Below, piece by piece: positions 15,853 through 23,670 of a stretch of 23,700 bases of DNA. Under the pieces are notes generated by a model that saw nothing but the letters and a program-made list of their open reading frames with translations, was not told the origin of the DNA and did no database searches. Each line of letters opens with the position of its first letter. Position 1 is the first letter of the stretch. A program made the position numbers and the translations under genes. The stretch is from an uncultured Clostridia bacterium (GTDB lineage Bacteria; Bacillota; Clostridia; UBA1381). The DNA lies in contig CAKSJU010000024.1 of the NCBI GenBank assembly GCA_934463455.1, positions 1 to 23,700 on the forward strand. The letters are read 5' to 3'.

Positions 15853-16332
15853 ATGAAAATTTCAATAACTCATGAACTGACGGTATTTCTTATAATGACG
15901 GCACTGGGGATTTTTGAGGGGATTTTGTTTGATGTTTTCCGAGTGTGGCGAAAAATGTTATCCAAGAGCTTTTTGGCGGTGGGAATATCCGATGCCGTTT
16001 GCTGGATTTTGGCAGGCTCGGCATTTGCGTTTACCGTATGGAATTTTGCGGACGGAGAACTGAGAGGATATATTTTTATCGGTATCATTTTGGGGCTTGT
16101 TTTGTATTTTTTGACTTTTAGTGACAGAAATATTTCTATTATTACAGGAATATTTATATTTTTTTTAAAAATTTTTAATTTTTTTTTAAAAATACTCTTG
16201 ACACCGGGACGATTTTTATATAAAATGATATTAGAGCCTGTGCAAGGTTTTATTAAAAGAAAAATATATTGTATATTAAAAGTATTTAACATACGGAATT
16301 TGGGGATAAAAAATGATAAAAAAACGAAATAA
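15853..16332 (+). CDS. yabQ: Spore cortex biosynthesis protein YabQ
   Basis: The 159-aa membrane protein has about four hydrophobic segments (residues ~10-30, 45-65, 72-90 and 93-115) and the YabQ start ITHELTVFLIMTALGIFEGI with a conserved FDVFRVWRK after it. In Bacillus YabQ is needed for the spore cortex. Its 3' end overlaps divIC by 20 bases in another frame. The part encoding FIFFLKIFNFFLKI contains T-tracts of eight and nine bases, and a sigma-A promoter for the next genes lies inside the coding region. Confidence 0.93.
   Translation: MKISITHELTVFLIMTALGIFEGILFDVFRVWRKMLSKSFLAVGISDAVCWILAGSAFAFTVWNFADGELRGYIFIGIILGLVLYFLTFSDRNISIITGIFIFFLKIFNFFLKILLTPGRFLYKMILEPVQGFIKRKIYCILKVFNIRNLGIKNDKKTK
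16198..16226 (+). promoter_or_regulatory. Sigma-A promoter inside yabQ, reading into divIC
   Basis: TTGACA (16198-16203), 17 bases, then TAAAAT (16221-16226). The start near 16233 is 80 bases before the divIC ATG. It would give vegetative expression of divIC and yabR independent of sporulation. Confidence 0.6.
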
Positions 16333-16606
16333 GAATAAATCGATTTATCGTGTCCTCGGCATCATCTTTATAGCTGCATTTTCGTTTATGTTTATTAAAG
16401 GCGTTCTGAATCAGCCTCAGATTACAAAAAATAAGGCGCAGATTGCCGAGCTGGAAGAAAAAATAGATTACGAAAAGAAACGTATCGAAGAGGTAGAAGA
16501 GCTGAAAACCAAGGTCGACAGTGATGAATATATAGAAAAAGTAGCAAGAGAAAAACTCGGAATGATAAAACGGGATGAAATAGTATTTATCGATATTGCC
16601 GGGTAA
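16313..16606 (+). CDS. divIC: Cell-division protein DivIC (FtsB-like septum initiator)
   Basis: The 97-aa bitopic membrane protein has a short basic cytoplasmic start (MIKKRNKNKSIYR), one membrane segment at about 14-31, and a periplasm-side coiled coil at about 36-70 (AQIAELEEKIDYEKKRIEEV). It ends with the family block EYIEKVAREKLGMIKRDEIVF. DivIC joins FtsL and DivIB in the divisome. It overlaps yabQ by 20 bases, the order known from Bacillus, and has a likely promoter of its own. Confidence 0.93.
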   Translation: MIKKRNKNKSIYRVLGIIFIAAFSFMFIKGVLNQPQITKNKAQIAELEEKIDYEKKRIEEVEELKTKVDSDEYIEKVAREKLGMIKRDEIVFIDIAG

Positions 16607-16664
16607 AACATAGTTATGTTTTTTAAACACAAGAAAAGCCATATGCGGGAGGAAACACGTTAAT

Positions 16665-17117
16665 ATGACATTACAGGTTGGAGAAATTGTAGAGGGAAAG
16701 GTCAGGAATATTATGCCGTTCGGCGCATTTGTAAACCTGCCGGACAACAAGACGGGTCTTGTACATATTTCGGAGGTTGCGGCGGACTACATAAAAGATA
16801 TTAATGAACGGCTTAAGCCCGGGGACGATGTAAAGGTTAAAGTTTTAAGCATAGACGAAAGCGGAAAAATAAGCCTTTCTATAAAAAGAGCACAGCCTCC
16901 GCGGGAAAAAAGGGAGCCTAAAAAAAGAGAAAAACCTATGGGACCTATCAGACCGATAGAGATAGACTGGAGCAAGCCTGCGGCATCGGAGCTTTCTTTT
17001 GAGGATAAGCTCAGTAAGTTCAAGCAGGACAGCGACGAGAAAATACAAGCACTTAAGCGCAGTAATGAATCCAAGCGTTCGGGCGGTTATCATCGCGGCG
17101 GCGGAGGATATTTATAA
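16665..17117 (+). CDS. yabR: S1-domain RNA-binding protein YabR
   Basis: Residues 1-73 of this 150-aa protein form one S1 domain (MTLQVGEIVEGKVRNIMPFG, GLVHISEVA, KVLSIDESGKISLSIK). A basic linker with repeated KREP/KREK follows, then a glycine-rich end (YHRGGGGYL). It is an RNA-binding protein, probably ribosome-associated like other single-S1 proteins of Firmicutes. GGGAGGA lies about 11 bases before the ATG. It follows divIC by 58 bases, as in Bacillus. There spoIIE comes next; here manA does. Confidence 0.9.
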   Translation: MTLQVGEIVEGKVRNIMPFGAFVNLPDNKTGLVHISEVAADYIKDINERLKPGDDVKVKVLSIDESGKISLSIKRAQPPREKREPKKREKPMGPIRPIEIDWSKPAASELSFEDKLSKFKQDSDEKIQALKRSNESKRSGGYHRGGGGYL

Positions 17118-17129
17118 TTTGAAACAGAC

Positions 17130-17165
17130 AAGTCCTGTAAAGACATTTGTTATGGGACTTTTTGT
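17130..17165 (+). terminator. Weak terminator-like hairpin after yabR
   Basis: AAGTCC (17130-17135) pairs with GGACTT (17155-17160), loop about 19 bases, followed by TTT. The long loop makes it doubtful. Confidence 0.3.
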
Positions 17166-17188
17166 TATATATGAAAGGAATAATAATT

Positions 17189-18139
17189 ATGATAAAACCG
17201 GTAAAATTAACACCTGCGTTCAAGGATAATATCTGGGGTGGGACAAGACTGAAAACAGAATACAATAAGCATACCGATATGAAAATTGTAGCTGAAAGCT
17301 GGGAGCTTTCAACTCATAAAGACGGCGAAAGCAGAATAAACGGCGGCGAATATGACGGATTAAAGCTGTCGGAGTATATAGAAAAAATCGGAAAGGACAA
17401 GCTTGGTAAAAGAGCACTTGAATTCAATTATTTTCCGCTTTTGATAAAGTTTATCGATGCGAAAAATAACCTTTCCATTCAGGTACATCCCGATGATGAA
17501 TATGCACTGAAGCATGAGGGAGAATACGGAAAAACCGAAATGTGGTATATAATGGATGCCGAAAAAGGGTCATATCTTTATTACGGCTTCAACCGCAGTA
17601 TAACAAAAGAGGAATATGAAAAAAGAATTTCGGACAATACATTGCTTGAGGTACTCAACAAGGTTGAAGTAAAAAAAGGCGATATGTTCTTTATTCCGTC
17701 CGGAACGGTCCATGCAATAGGCTCGGGAATTTTAATATGTGAAATTCAGCAAAATTCCAATACTACCTACAGAGTTTACGACTATGACCGCCGTGACGCA
17801 AACGGAAATCCGAGACAGCTTCATATAAAGCAGGCTATAGATGTTTCCTGCCTTGAGCCGTCTCCGGAGCAAAAAGCTCCGACAATAATTGCAGACGGAG
17901 TTGAAGAGCTTGCAAAATGCAAGTATTTTACAGTAAGGAAAATAGATGTGGACGGCGAGAAAACAATTTCGGCAGAGGACGGAAGCTTCCGTTCACTCAT
18001 ATTCTTAAGCGGACAGGGTACTTTGACCGTCGGGGATAGCGTAATTACTGCCGAAAAAGGCGACAGCATTTTTGTACCGGCTCAAAATACGGATTACAAA
18101 ATTTCGGGTAAATGCGAAATAATTCTTTCGTATGTTTAA
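17189..18139 (+). CDS. manA: Mannose-6-phosphate isomerase, class I
   Basis: The 316-aa zinc enzyme interconverts mannose 6-phosphate and fructose 6-phosphate. It opens with LTPAFKDNIWGGTRL and carries IQVHPDD with zinc ligands Q98 and H100, GKTEMWYI with E117, and SGTVHAIG with H175. A second cupin-like domain fills the C-terminus. Length and motifs match the short Firmicute ManA type. The ATG at 17189 has GAAAGGA about 9 bases upstream, so the longer frame from 17147 is rejected. It feeds mannose into glycolysis or mannose-containing surface polymers into synthesis. Confidence 0.94.
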   Translation: MIKPVKLTPAFKDNIWGGTRLKTEYNKHTDMKIVAESWELSTHKDGESRINGGEYDGLKLSEYIEKIGKDKLGKRALEFNYFPLLIKFIDAKNNLSIQVHPDDEYALKHEGEYGKTEMWYIMDAEKGSYLYYGFNRSITKEEYEKRISDNTLLEVLNKVEVKKGDMFFIPSGTVHAIGSGILICEIQQNSNTTYRVYDYDRRDANGNPRQLHIKQAIDVSCLEPSPEQKAPTIIADGVEELAKCKYFTVRKIDVDGEKTISAEDGSFRSLIFLSGQGTLTVGDSVITAEKGDSIFVPAQNTDYKISGKCEIILSYV

Positions 18140-18147
18140 AAAAATTT

Positions 18148-18175
18148 CTCACCGATAAAAAGGTGAGATTTTTTT
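18148..18175 (+). terminator. Rho-independent terminator after manA
   Basis: CTCACC (18148-18153) pairs with GGTGAG (18162-18167), loop of eight bases, followed directly by A and a seven-base T-run. It begins nine bases after the manA stop. Confidence 0.85.
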
Positions 18176-18193
18176 CTGTCTGATGATATTGAA

Positions 18194-18226
18194 CAATATT
18201 GTAAATTTATATTTTACAATTGACTA
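18194..18226. repeat. Palindromic intergenic repeat, copy F
   Basis: The right arm ATTTTACAATTGACTAT starts at 18211. The left arm (AATATTGTAAAT, 18195-18206) pairs less well than in other copies. It lies between the manA terminator and the next ribosome site. Confidence 0.6.
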
Positions 18227-18256
18227 TGATTGTAACGAAAAAAGGAGAAAATTATT

Positions 18257-20410
18257 TTGAAAAAAATTTTTATACTTTTGCTTGTGCTTTTTACGGCGGC
18301 GGATATTGCTGCGGCACAGGATTGGAGAACGGACGACGTATATTACGCATTTAATTTCGGCGGCGGATTGTATCCGGAATATACGCAGGTCTGCGGAGAG
18401 TGGATGATCGGCAATAAGCATGATGAGTTTGTAAAAAAATATACCTTTGATGAAAAAGAAGAGGATTTTTTGCCGGTAAGCGGAAACTGGAGCATTTCGG
18501 GAGGAAAATATATTCAAAATCAGATGGGAATGTCGGCGCTTACAAGGAGTATGCTCGGCGGAAGGCTTGACGGTTTTGATATTTCTTTTGAGGCAACTCC
18601 TCTTTCGGAGGAAAATACGCTTATGATATACTTCGGCTCGGAAAGCGGGAACGACGGTTGCTCTGTCGAAATAAATTCATATCAATCAAAGCTTATTTCG
18701 GATGGCGAGGAGTATATCGGAAAAGGAGCTGTTGTAAAAAATAATACATATCAGGTCAGACTTTTGTCGGACAGAAATAATTTAATACTGTACTTGAACG
18801 GGGAAATTATTTTAAGAAAAACAGATATGCCGATAAAAAACGGACGGGTCGGAATAGGAAGCTGGAACTCGGCGTTTGAATTTGACAATCTTGTTCTTTC
18901 TTCAATGCCGTCCCTCGGAAGAAGCGAAAAGCTTATAGGAAGCGGAAAAAAAGCTGAGGTTGTTTTTTCGGAGCTGACAGCGGAGAATTTTGTATATAAA
19001 GCAAAATTGAGTGCGGATAATATCACGGACGGCAGCGTCGGAATTGTTGTACGTGCGTCCGAAAACGGAGGATATTATTTAGGCATTGATGCAAACGGTG
19101 CATATATTTCCGATAAAAACAGCGGAAAAAAGCTTGCCAAAGGCGAATTTAAACCGCGCTCGGGAGTGATGTATGAACTTGCTGCGGAATGCGACAGGGA
19201 CAAAATCACGTTTTATATAGATGACGAAAAAATTATTTCCGCAAAAAATTCGGAATATAAAGAAGGAGCGTGCGGGTTTTTTGAAAAAGATACGAAAGTG
19301 TATTGTGAAAATGCGGATATGCGCCTTATAAGAAATACTGCACCGCCGATAATTTCGGAGGGCGGTAAAGCTTATTATATCGATTCGGAAAACGGTAACG
19401 ATTTAAACAGCGGTGAAAGTGCCGAAAAAGCATGGAAAAGTATATACAGATTAAGAGACTGTACCCTTTCGGACGGAGACAGTATTCTTTTAAAACGCGG
19501 CGCAGTATATGAGGGCACTTTGTATATAAAAAATCTAAATCCTGAAAATGAAATATCTGTTTCAGCTTACGGTGAGGGAGAAAAGCCTGTGATTTCGGGA
19601 TGTACAAGGGGCATTGTAATAGAAAACAGCAGCAATATAAAAATTTCTTCGGTTGATATAAAGCTAAGGCATTATGCTGCGGACGAAACATCGGAGCTCG
19701 GTGTGGGATACGGAGCGGAGCTTATAAATTCGCCGAATATATCTTTTGAAAATTGCGGCTTTTCCTGCACGACCGACGGTGCATATACAGCGGCAATCGA
19801 GACGGACAGTATATTTAATGAACCTGAATGCCGTGAGGTATCATATTCGGGATTTTTCAAAAATGCGCTTTGCACGGAAGGTGCGGAAAGAGAGACTGAC
19901 AATAACGGCAGTGATGAGCATTGGGCATATAAATATATGAAAATCCTTATGGAGGAAAATATAATTTCGGAGTATCGCCCGGATGATAAAATTTCCAGAG
20001 CGGAGTTTGCAAGTATGCTTACTGCGGCATTGAGACTGAATGAATCGGAATACCGCGGGATTTTTAAGGATGTTACGGAGGATATGTGGTATGCAAAAAA
20101 GCTTCAGACAATATCCGATTATCGTTTCCTGCCGCTTGAGATGACCGACGGTGCATACGCGAGGGCGACAGACACGCTTAAAAGAGCAGAGCTTGCGGCA
20201 ATTGCGGTGCTTGCAGCAGGATGCACAGCGGATGAACAGACGGAATTTTCCGATGAAAGCAGCTTTAAACCGTGGATGATACGATATATAAATTCAGCCG
20301 TTTCAAATGAAATAATGTCGGCGGATGATGATGGGAATTTCAATCCCGAACGAGAGGTTACGCGTGCGGAAGCCGCGGTTGTATTGATAAAGCTCAGACA
20401 GTACAAGTGA
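18257..20410 (+). CDS. Secreted surface protein: lectin-like modules, beta-helix, three SLH repeats
   Basis: The 717-aa product starts at TTG (18257), with AAAGGAG about ten bases upstream and a clear signal peptide (KKIFILLLVLFTAADIAAAQ). Residues about 60-215 and 220-365 look like two beta-sandwich modules of the laminin-G/DUF1080 kind (RLDGFDISFEATPLS; YQVRLLSDRNNLILYLNGEI). Residues about 370-540 start like a right-handed beta-helix of polysaccharide lyases (AYYIDSENGNDLNSG, GEGEKPVISG) but are short. Three SLH repeats follow at about 551-600, 600-660 and 663-716 (PDDKISRAEFASMLTAAL; NPEREVTRAEAAVVLIKL). These bind cell-wall polymer, so it should be a surface-attached glycan-binding protein. 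Enzyme activity is uncertain. Confidence 0.85.
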   Translation: MKKIFILLLVLFTAADIAAAQDWRTDDVYYAFNFGGGLYPEYTQVCGEWMIGNKHDEFVKKYTFDEKEEDFLPVSGNWSISGGKYIQNQMGMSALTRSMLGGRLDGFDISFEATPLSEENTLMIYFGSESGNDGCSVEINSYQSKLISDGEEYIGKGAVVKNNTYQVRLLSDRNNLILYLNGEIILRKTDMPIKNGRVGIGSWNSAFEFDNLVLSSMPSLGRSEKLIGSGKKAEVVFSELTAENFVYKAKLSADNITDGSVGIVVRASENGGYYLGIDANGAYISDKNSGKKLAKGEFKPRSGVMYELAAECDRDKITFYIDDEKIISAKNSEYKEGACGFFEKDTKVYCENADMRLIRNTAPPIISEGGKAYYIDSENGNDLNSGESAEKAWKSIYRLRDCTLSDGDSILLKRGAVYEGTLYIKNLNPENEISVSAYGEGEKPVISGCTRGIVIENSSNIKISSVDIKLRHYAADETSELGVGYGAELINSPNISFENCGFSCTTDGAYTAAIETDSIFNEPECREVSYSGFFKNALCTEGAERETDNNGSDEHWAYKYMKILMEENIISEYRPDDKISRAEFASMLTAALRLNESEYRGIFKDVTEDMWYAKKLQTISDYRFLPLEMTDGAYARATDTLKRAELAAIAVLAAGCTADEQTEFSDESSFKPWMIRYINSAVSNEIMSADDDGNFNPEREVTRAEAAVVLIKLRQYK

Positions 20411-20431
20411 AAGGAGTTTTAAAATAAAAGC

Positions 20432-22927
20432 ATGAAGATAATAAAAAAGCTTTCGGCAATCATACTTGTATGTGTATTTTTATGTCCCCAATGCAGAATG
20501 TATGCTGAAGAAAGAAACGGGCATCGTGAATTGATTGTATCAATGGGACTTTTAAATCTTTTTGAAGACGGAGATTTCAGACCGGACAGCTATGTGACAA
20601 ACAAAGAGCTTTCGTCGGCGGTAAAGCTTATGTCGGGCGGAAAAGATATTTTAGAATATTTAAAAGAAAGCGACAGACCGGAAGAAGCGGCGGAAGCGGA
20701 AAACGCAGTTTATTCCATGACGCGCCTTTTGGGTTATCCCGAAGAAAATTACAGACAGTATGCTTCCGATTCGGGAATTTTAAAGGGCGTAGCTTTAAGC
20801 GAACGGTATATAAAAAGAGATGTGTTCGAAAAGCTCGTGTATAACACTCTTGTTGCCGAAAGAATACAAATAACTCGTTTTGACGGAGAAAAACCGGTGT
20901 ATGAAAAAAAAGGAACGCTTTTGAAGGATGTATTCGGTATAATAAAGGTCGAAGGGATTGTTGAAGCGGATTTTTCGGCATATGTAAATGTTTTGCCGAA
21001 AGGAAATTTGGCAAAAGGAGAAATGCTGATAGGAGATGTTGTTGCAAGAGGGACATATAATACAAAGGAATATCTTGCAAGGCACGTTGAGGCATATGTT
21101 AAAACCGATGAAAAATCCGATAATGAGGGAACTCTGATAGCAATAGAAAAAACAAAAAATGAGGAAATTAAAAAAACCTCCGAGGTGATAGACGGAGCAA
21201 CCACAAGTAAAAAGCTTGTTTGGTATGACAAAGAAAAAGACGAAAGAAAACAAAAAGTTATTCCGTCCGATGCGGTGGTTATATATAACGGAAAACGTAT
21301 GGGTGAAGCGCGCGGTCAGGAATGGTCGCTGTTTACTCCGGGAGACGGTGAAGTAAATCTTGTGGATAATAACAGTGACGGAAATGTTGACGCGGTTATT
21401 ATATGGAATTACAATCTGTATAATGTGGATTATGTAAATTCGGAAAAAGAAATGATACTTTGCCGTGATTTTTCCTACGGCTCTAAAATTGAACTTGAGG
21501 GAAAAAATTATTTTGTTTATGACGAAAACGGAAAAGCTATGCAGCTGTCGGATATTAAGCCTTTTAATGTTCTTTGCGTAACCGAGCTGACAGAGGAAAA
21601 TATTTATATTGCCTGCTCACGGAGAGAGCCTGTCGAGGGAAGGTATAAGCGTGACGGCTACAGCATATATGTCGGAAACGACAAGTATAGTATAGGCAAT
21701 TCGGGTCTTTATAATTTTTTGAGCTTTTCTGACGGAGATATGGTAAGAGTATATCTGGATATATATGGCAGAACAGCATATATTGTAGGTAAATCCGAAT
21801 ATGAGTATGCTTTTTTGGATAGGGTGTACTATGAAAATCAAGAGGATGAACCTATGTATATTAAGCTTTATACCGAAGATGGCAGGATTTGCAGAAAAGA
21901 ACTTGCCGCTCATGTTAATATGACGGAAAACGGGTCAAAAACTCTTTATTCAAAGAATAAAACCGGTGCCAACAGTTATCAGGTGCTTGCGGGACTTATT
22001 TCGGGTCGCCGCGAGCTGATAAAATATAAGGAAAACAAGCTGGGTAAAGTTAACGAAATTGTATTTGCAAAATCTAAAATAGGTCAGGATTTGCCCGACA
22101 CCACAAGAGGCTTTGAAATATACTATGCCGATAACTCCGGAGGCACGATATCCTTTAAAGAGGCAAAATATTTGCAGAATACTTTTGTGTCCCGCTACAG
22201 AGTGACCAAAAATACTTTTCTTTTTTCGGTAGAGGAAAATGTCTGTGAGCCGGAAAAATTCAGACGCTTGTCGATGTCGGATTTGTCGGGTGACAGTGAT
22301 TACAGAGTTATGATATATGATGTAAACGACAGATTTGAAGCCGGAGCGGTTGTTTTTGAAAAGTATACCGATTGGTATTCAAAGCAGGGAAGTATAGTGA
22401 CGGAGGTTTCGAAAGAAGCCGGAGCGGACGGAGAAATACTTACAAAATTAAAGATTTATACCGGCGGTGAGGAAAAAACAGTTTATGCAAATAATCCTGA
22501 TATTTCGGTAAATCCGGATATAGCGTGGAGATTTGGCAACGGCAGCTTTAAGCTTTCGGATGTTAAGGTAGGAGATATTATTTATTATAAGCTCGGTACC
22601 GACGGATATATTTCCGGCATTGCATACCTTCATAAAAATATTTCCGGACAGACATATTATCATAAGTCAAATTACGGCTGGGGTGATATATATATTCCCA
22701 ATTGTGCCATGGCGGTTATTTATTGCCCTATTAAAAGCGTATATGACGATATGTTTGTGATATATTCGGACGGCTCTATGCCGATAGCGGTTAATTCGAA
22801 CAGAAGATATTATATCTGTGAGAATAATAAAATACGAAAGGCTGAATATTCGGATATAGCACCGGGTGATAATATGGTTGGTATGTGGAAGTGGAGCAGC
22901 TTGGTTGATGTTGTAGTATATAAATAG
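20432..22927 (+). CDS. Secreted protein with SLH-like N-terminus, function unknown
   Basis: The 831-aa protein has a signal peptide (MKIIKKLSAIILVCVFLCPQ, cleavage probably near CRMYAEE). Residues about 30-130 resemble degenerate SLH modules (LIVSMGLLNLFEDGDFRPDS, YVTNKELSSAVKLM; GVALSERYIKRDVFEKLVYN). The rest is beta-rich repeats with recurring patterns such as VVIYNGKRMGEA, GEVNLVDNNSDGNVDAVIIW and DGDMVRVYLDIYGRTAYIVG. I do not recognise a catalytic domain. It lies 21 bases after the previous SLH gene with AAAGGAG 15 bases before the ATG, so the two are probably co-transcribed and may work together at the cell surface. Confidence 0.8.
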   Translation: MKIIKKLSAIILVCVFLCPQCRMYAEERNGHRELIVSMGLLNLFEDGDFRPDSYVTNKELSSAVKLMSGGKDILEYLKESDRPEEAAEAENAVYSMTRLLGYPEENYRQYASDSGILKGVALSERYIKRDVFEKLVYNTLVAERIQITRFDGEKPVYEKKGTLLKDVFGIIKVEGIVEADFSAYVNVLPKGNLAKGEMLIGDVVARGTYNTKEYLARHVEAYVKTDEKSDNEGTLIAIEKTKNEEIKKTSEVIDGATTSKKLVWYDKEKDERKQKVIPSDAVVIYNGKRMGEARGQEWSLFTPGDGEVNLVDNNSDGNVDAVIIWNYNLYNVDYVNSEKEMILCRDFSYGSKIELEGKNYFVYDENGKAMQLSDIKPFNVLCVTELTEENIYIACSRREPVEGRYKRDGYSIYVGNDKYSIGNSGLYNFLSFSDGDMVRVYLDIYGRTAYIVGKSEYEYAFLDRVYYENQEDEPMYIKLYTEDGRICRKELAAHVNMTENGSKTLYSKNKTGANSYQVLAGLISGRRELIKYKENKLGKVNEIVFAKSKIGQDLPDTTRGFEIYYADNSGGTISFKEAKYLQNTFVSRYRVTKNTFLFSVEENVCEPEKFRRLSMSDLSGDSDYRVMIYDVNDRFEAGAVVFEKYTDWYSKQGSIVTEVSKEAGADGEILTKLKIYTGGEEKTVYANNPDISVNPDIAWRFGNGSFKLSDVKVGDIIYYKLGTDGYISGIAYLHKNISGQTYYHKSNYGWGDIYIPNCAMAVIYCPIKSVYDDMFVIYSDGSMPIAVNSNRRYYICENNKIRKAEYSDIAPGDNMVGMWKWSSLVDVVVYK

Positions 22928-22969
22928 AAGGGATGTAAAAAAACTCCGGAACGCAAGAAAACAAATCAG

Positions 22970-22999
22970 AGGCATATTGTGTTCGAGTCCCTAATGCCT
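22970..22999 (+). other. tRNA T-arm-like fragment, possible old attachment site
   Basis: AGGCAT (22970-22975) and ATGCCT (22994-22999) form an inverted repeat around GTTCGAGTCC, a typical tRNA T-loop sequence. The T-stem itself does not pair, so it is not a tRNA gene. It lies at the far end of the mobile relic and may be a remnant of an integration site. This is speculative. Confidence 0.25.
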
Positions 23000-23033
23000 A
23001 TCACCCCGGATACTCCCCACAAAAGCAGTTATT

Positions 23034-23059
23034 ACTTGTAAAATTCACATTTTACAAGT
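23034..23059. repeat. Palindromic intergenic repeat, copy G
   Basis: ACTTGTAAAAT (23034-23044) and ATTTTACAAGT (23049-23059) pair perfectly around TCAC. It lies inside the mobile-element relic, just upstream of the broken excisionase. Confidence 0.75.
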
Positions 23060-23092
23060 AACTATAAACTGAAATATAAGGGGCAGTGTAAC

Positions 23093-23307
23093 ATGGAAGG
23101 AAAGGAGTTTACAGCATTACAGATATAATGAAAATTTTTAGTATAGGAAGAAATACCGCATACCAGTATTTAAGGGATAAAATCATTCCGTGCAGGAAAA
23201 TAAGAAACAAATATATTATCCCGAAAAGGGGTGTTGATAATTTTATCAATAAAATTGTTTGCATTGATGGTGCAACCAATGATATAATAAATATAATCAA
23301 GACGTAG
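23093..23307 (+). pseudogene. Excisionase (Xis-like) pseudogene, one-base frameshift
   Basis: From the ATG at 23093 (AAGGGG upstream) the frame reads MEGKEFTA and soon stops at 23126. The next frame, from about 23116, reads ITDIMKIFSIGRNTAYQYLR followed by DKIIPCRKIRNKYIIPKRGV, a typical excisionase winged-helix start. One lost base near 23114-23117 would restore a continuous protein. Translation could still start at the ATG at 23128, giving 59 aa. The last ~15 codons (CIDGATNDIINIIKT) do not look like the family and may come from a deletion junction with the integrase remnant. Confidence 0.7.
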
Positions 23308-23432
23308 ATTTAAAAGTTATTCAAGAGTACCTCGGACACTCTACAATAACAACAACCGCAAACTTTTATTTACACCCGAGTATAAAAGAAAAACAAAAGG
23401 CTTTGCAAAGCTTGAGCAATGCTTTAGGCTGA
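23283..23432 (+). pseudogene. Tyrosine recombinase (integrase), C-terminal remnant
   Basis: The frame opens after a stop at 23280-23282 and reads DVDLKVIQEYLGHSTITTTA followed by NFYLHPSIKEKQKALQSLSN. This is the end of a phage or conjugative-element integrase, with the LGHS histidine and the nucleophile tyrosine of NFYLH still present. About 300 N-terminal residues are missing and no start exists. It overlaps the end of the broken excisionase frame, so an internal deletion probably joined the two. Confidence 0.85.
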
Positions 23433-23434
23433 TT

Positions 23435-23456
23435 TTTGGTAAGAATTTGGTAAGAA
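23435..23456. repeat. Two tandem 11-bp repeats, possible integrase arm sites
   Basis: TTTGGTAAGAA occurs twice back to back (23435-23445 and 23446-23456), starting three bases after the integrase stop. Tandem short repeats beside int are typical arm-type binding sites of tyrosine recombinases. Confidence 0.5.
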
Positions 23457-23489
23457 TTTTTAAAACAGGAATATGGCAGACGAAAAAAA

Positions 23490-23530
23490 GAAAAATAAAA
23501 AATGACCTAAAACCTAAGTTTTAAGTCATT
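23490..23530 (-). terminator. Rho-independent terminator of the tRNA-Leu gene
   Basis: On the minus strand the arms 23518-23530 and 23501-23513 form a 13-bp stem with one mismatch, followed by a T-rich run (complement of 23490-23500). It begins six bases past the tRNA 3' end. Confidence 0.85.
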
Positions 23531-23536
23531 CGTTAC

Positions 23537-23623
23537 TGGTGCCGATGGTGGGGGTCGAACCCACACGGTATCGCTACCACGGGATTTTGAGTCCCGCGCG
23601 TCTGCCAATTCCACCACATCGGC
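23537..23623 (-). tRNA. tRNA-Leu (anticodon CAA)
   Basis: The 87-base gene folds as a class II tRNA: acceptor GCCGATG with CATCGGC, anticodon stem CGGGA/TCCCG around loop CTCAAAA (anticodon CAA, reading UUG), a long variable arm, and a T-arm with TTCGACC. The discriminator A and CCA are encoded in the DNA (23537-23540). Its 3' end faces the integrase remnant, the usual arrangement for an element that integrated at a tRNA 3' end. Confidence 0.95.
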
Positions 23624-23641
23624 AAATCAAACTGCTCTATT

Positions 23642-23670
23642 ATATTATCATAAATTCATACATTTGTCAA
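23642..23670 (-). promoter_or_regulatory. Promoter of tRNA-Leu
   Basis: On the minus strand TTGACA (23665-23670), 17 bases, then TAATAT (23642-23647). A perfect TATAAT overlaps at 23639-23644 but with a 20-base spacer. Confidence 0.65.

Noticed and set aside
22970..22999. A real tRNA gene on the plus strand
   Set aside because: Only a T-loop-like sequence and short flanking inverted repeat exist; no anticodon or D arm and the T-stem does not pair.
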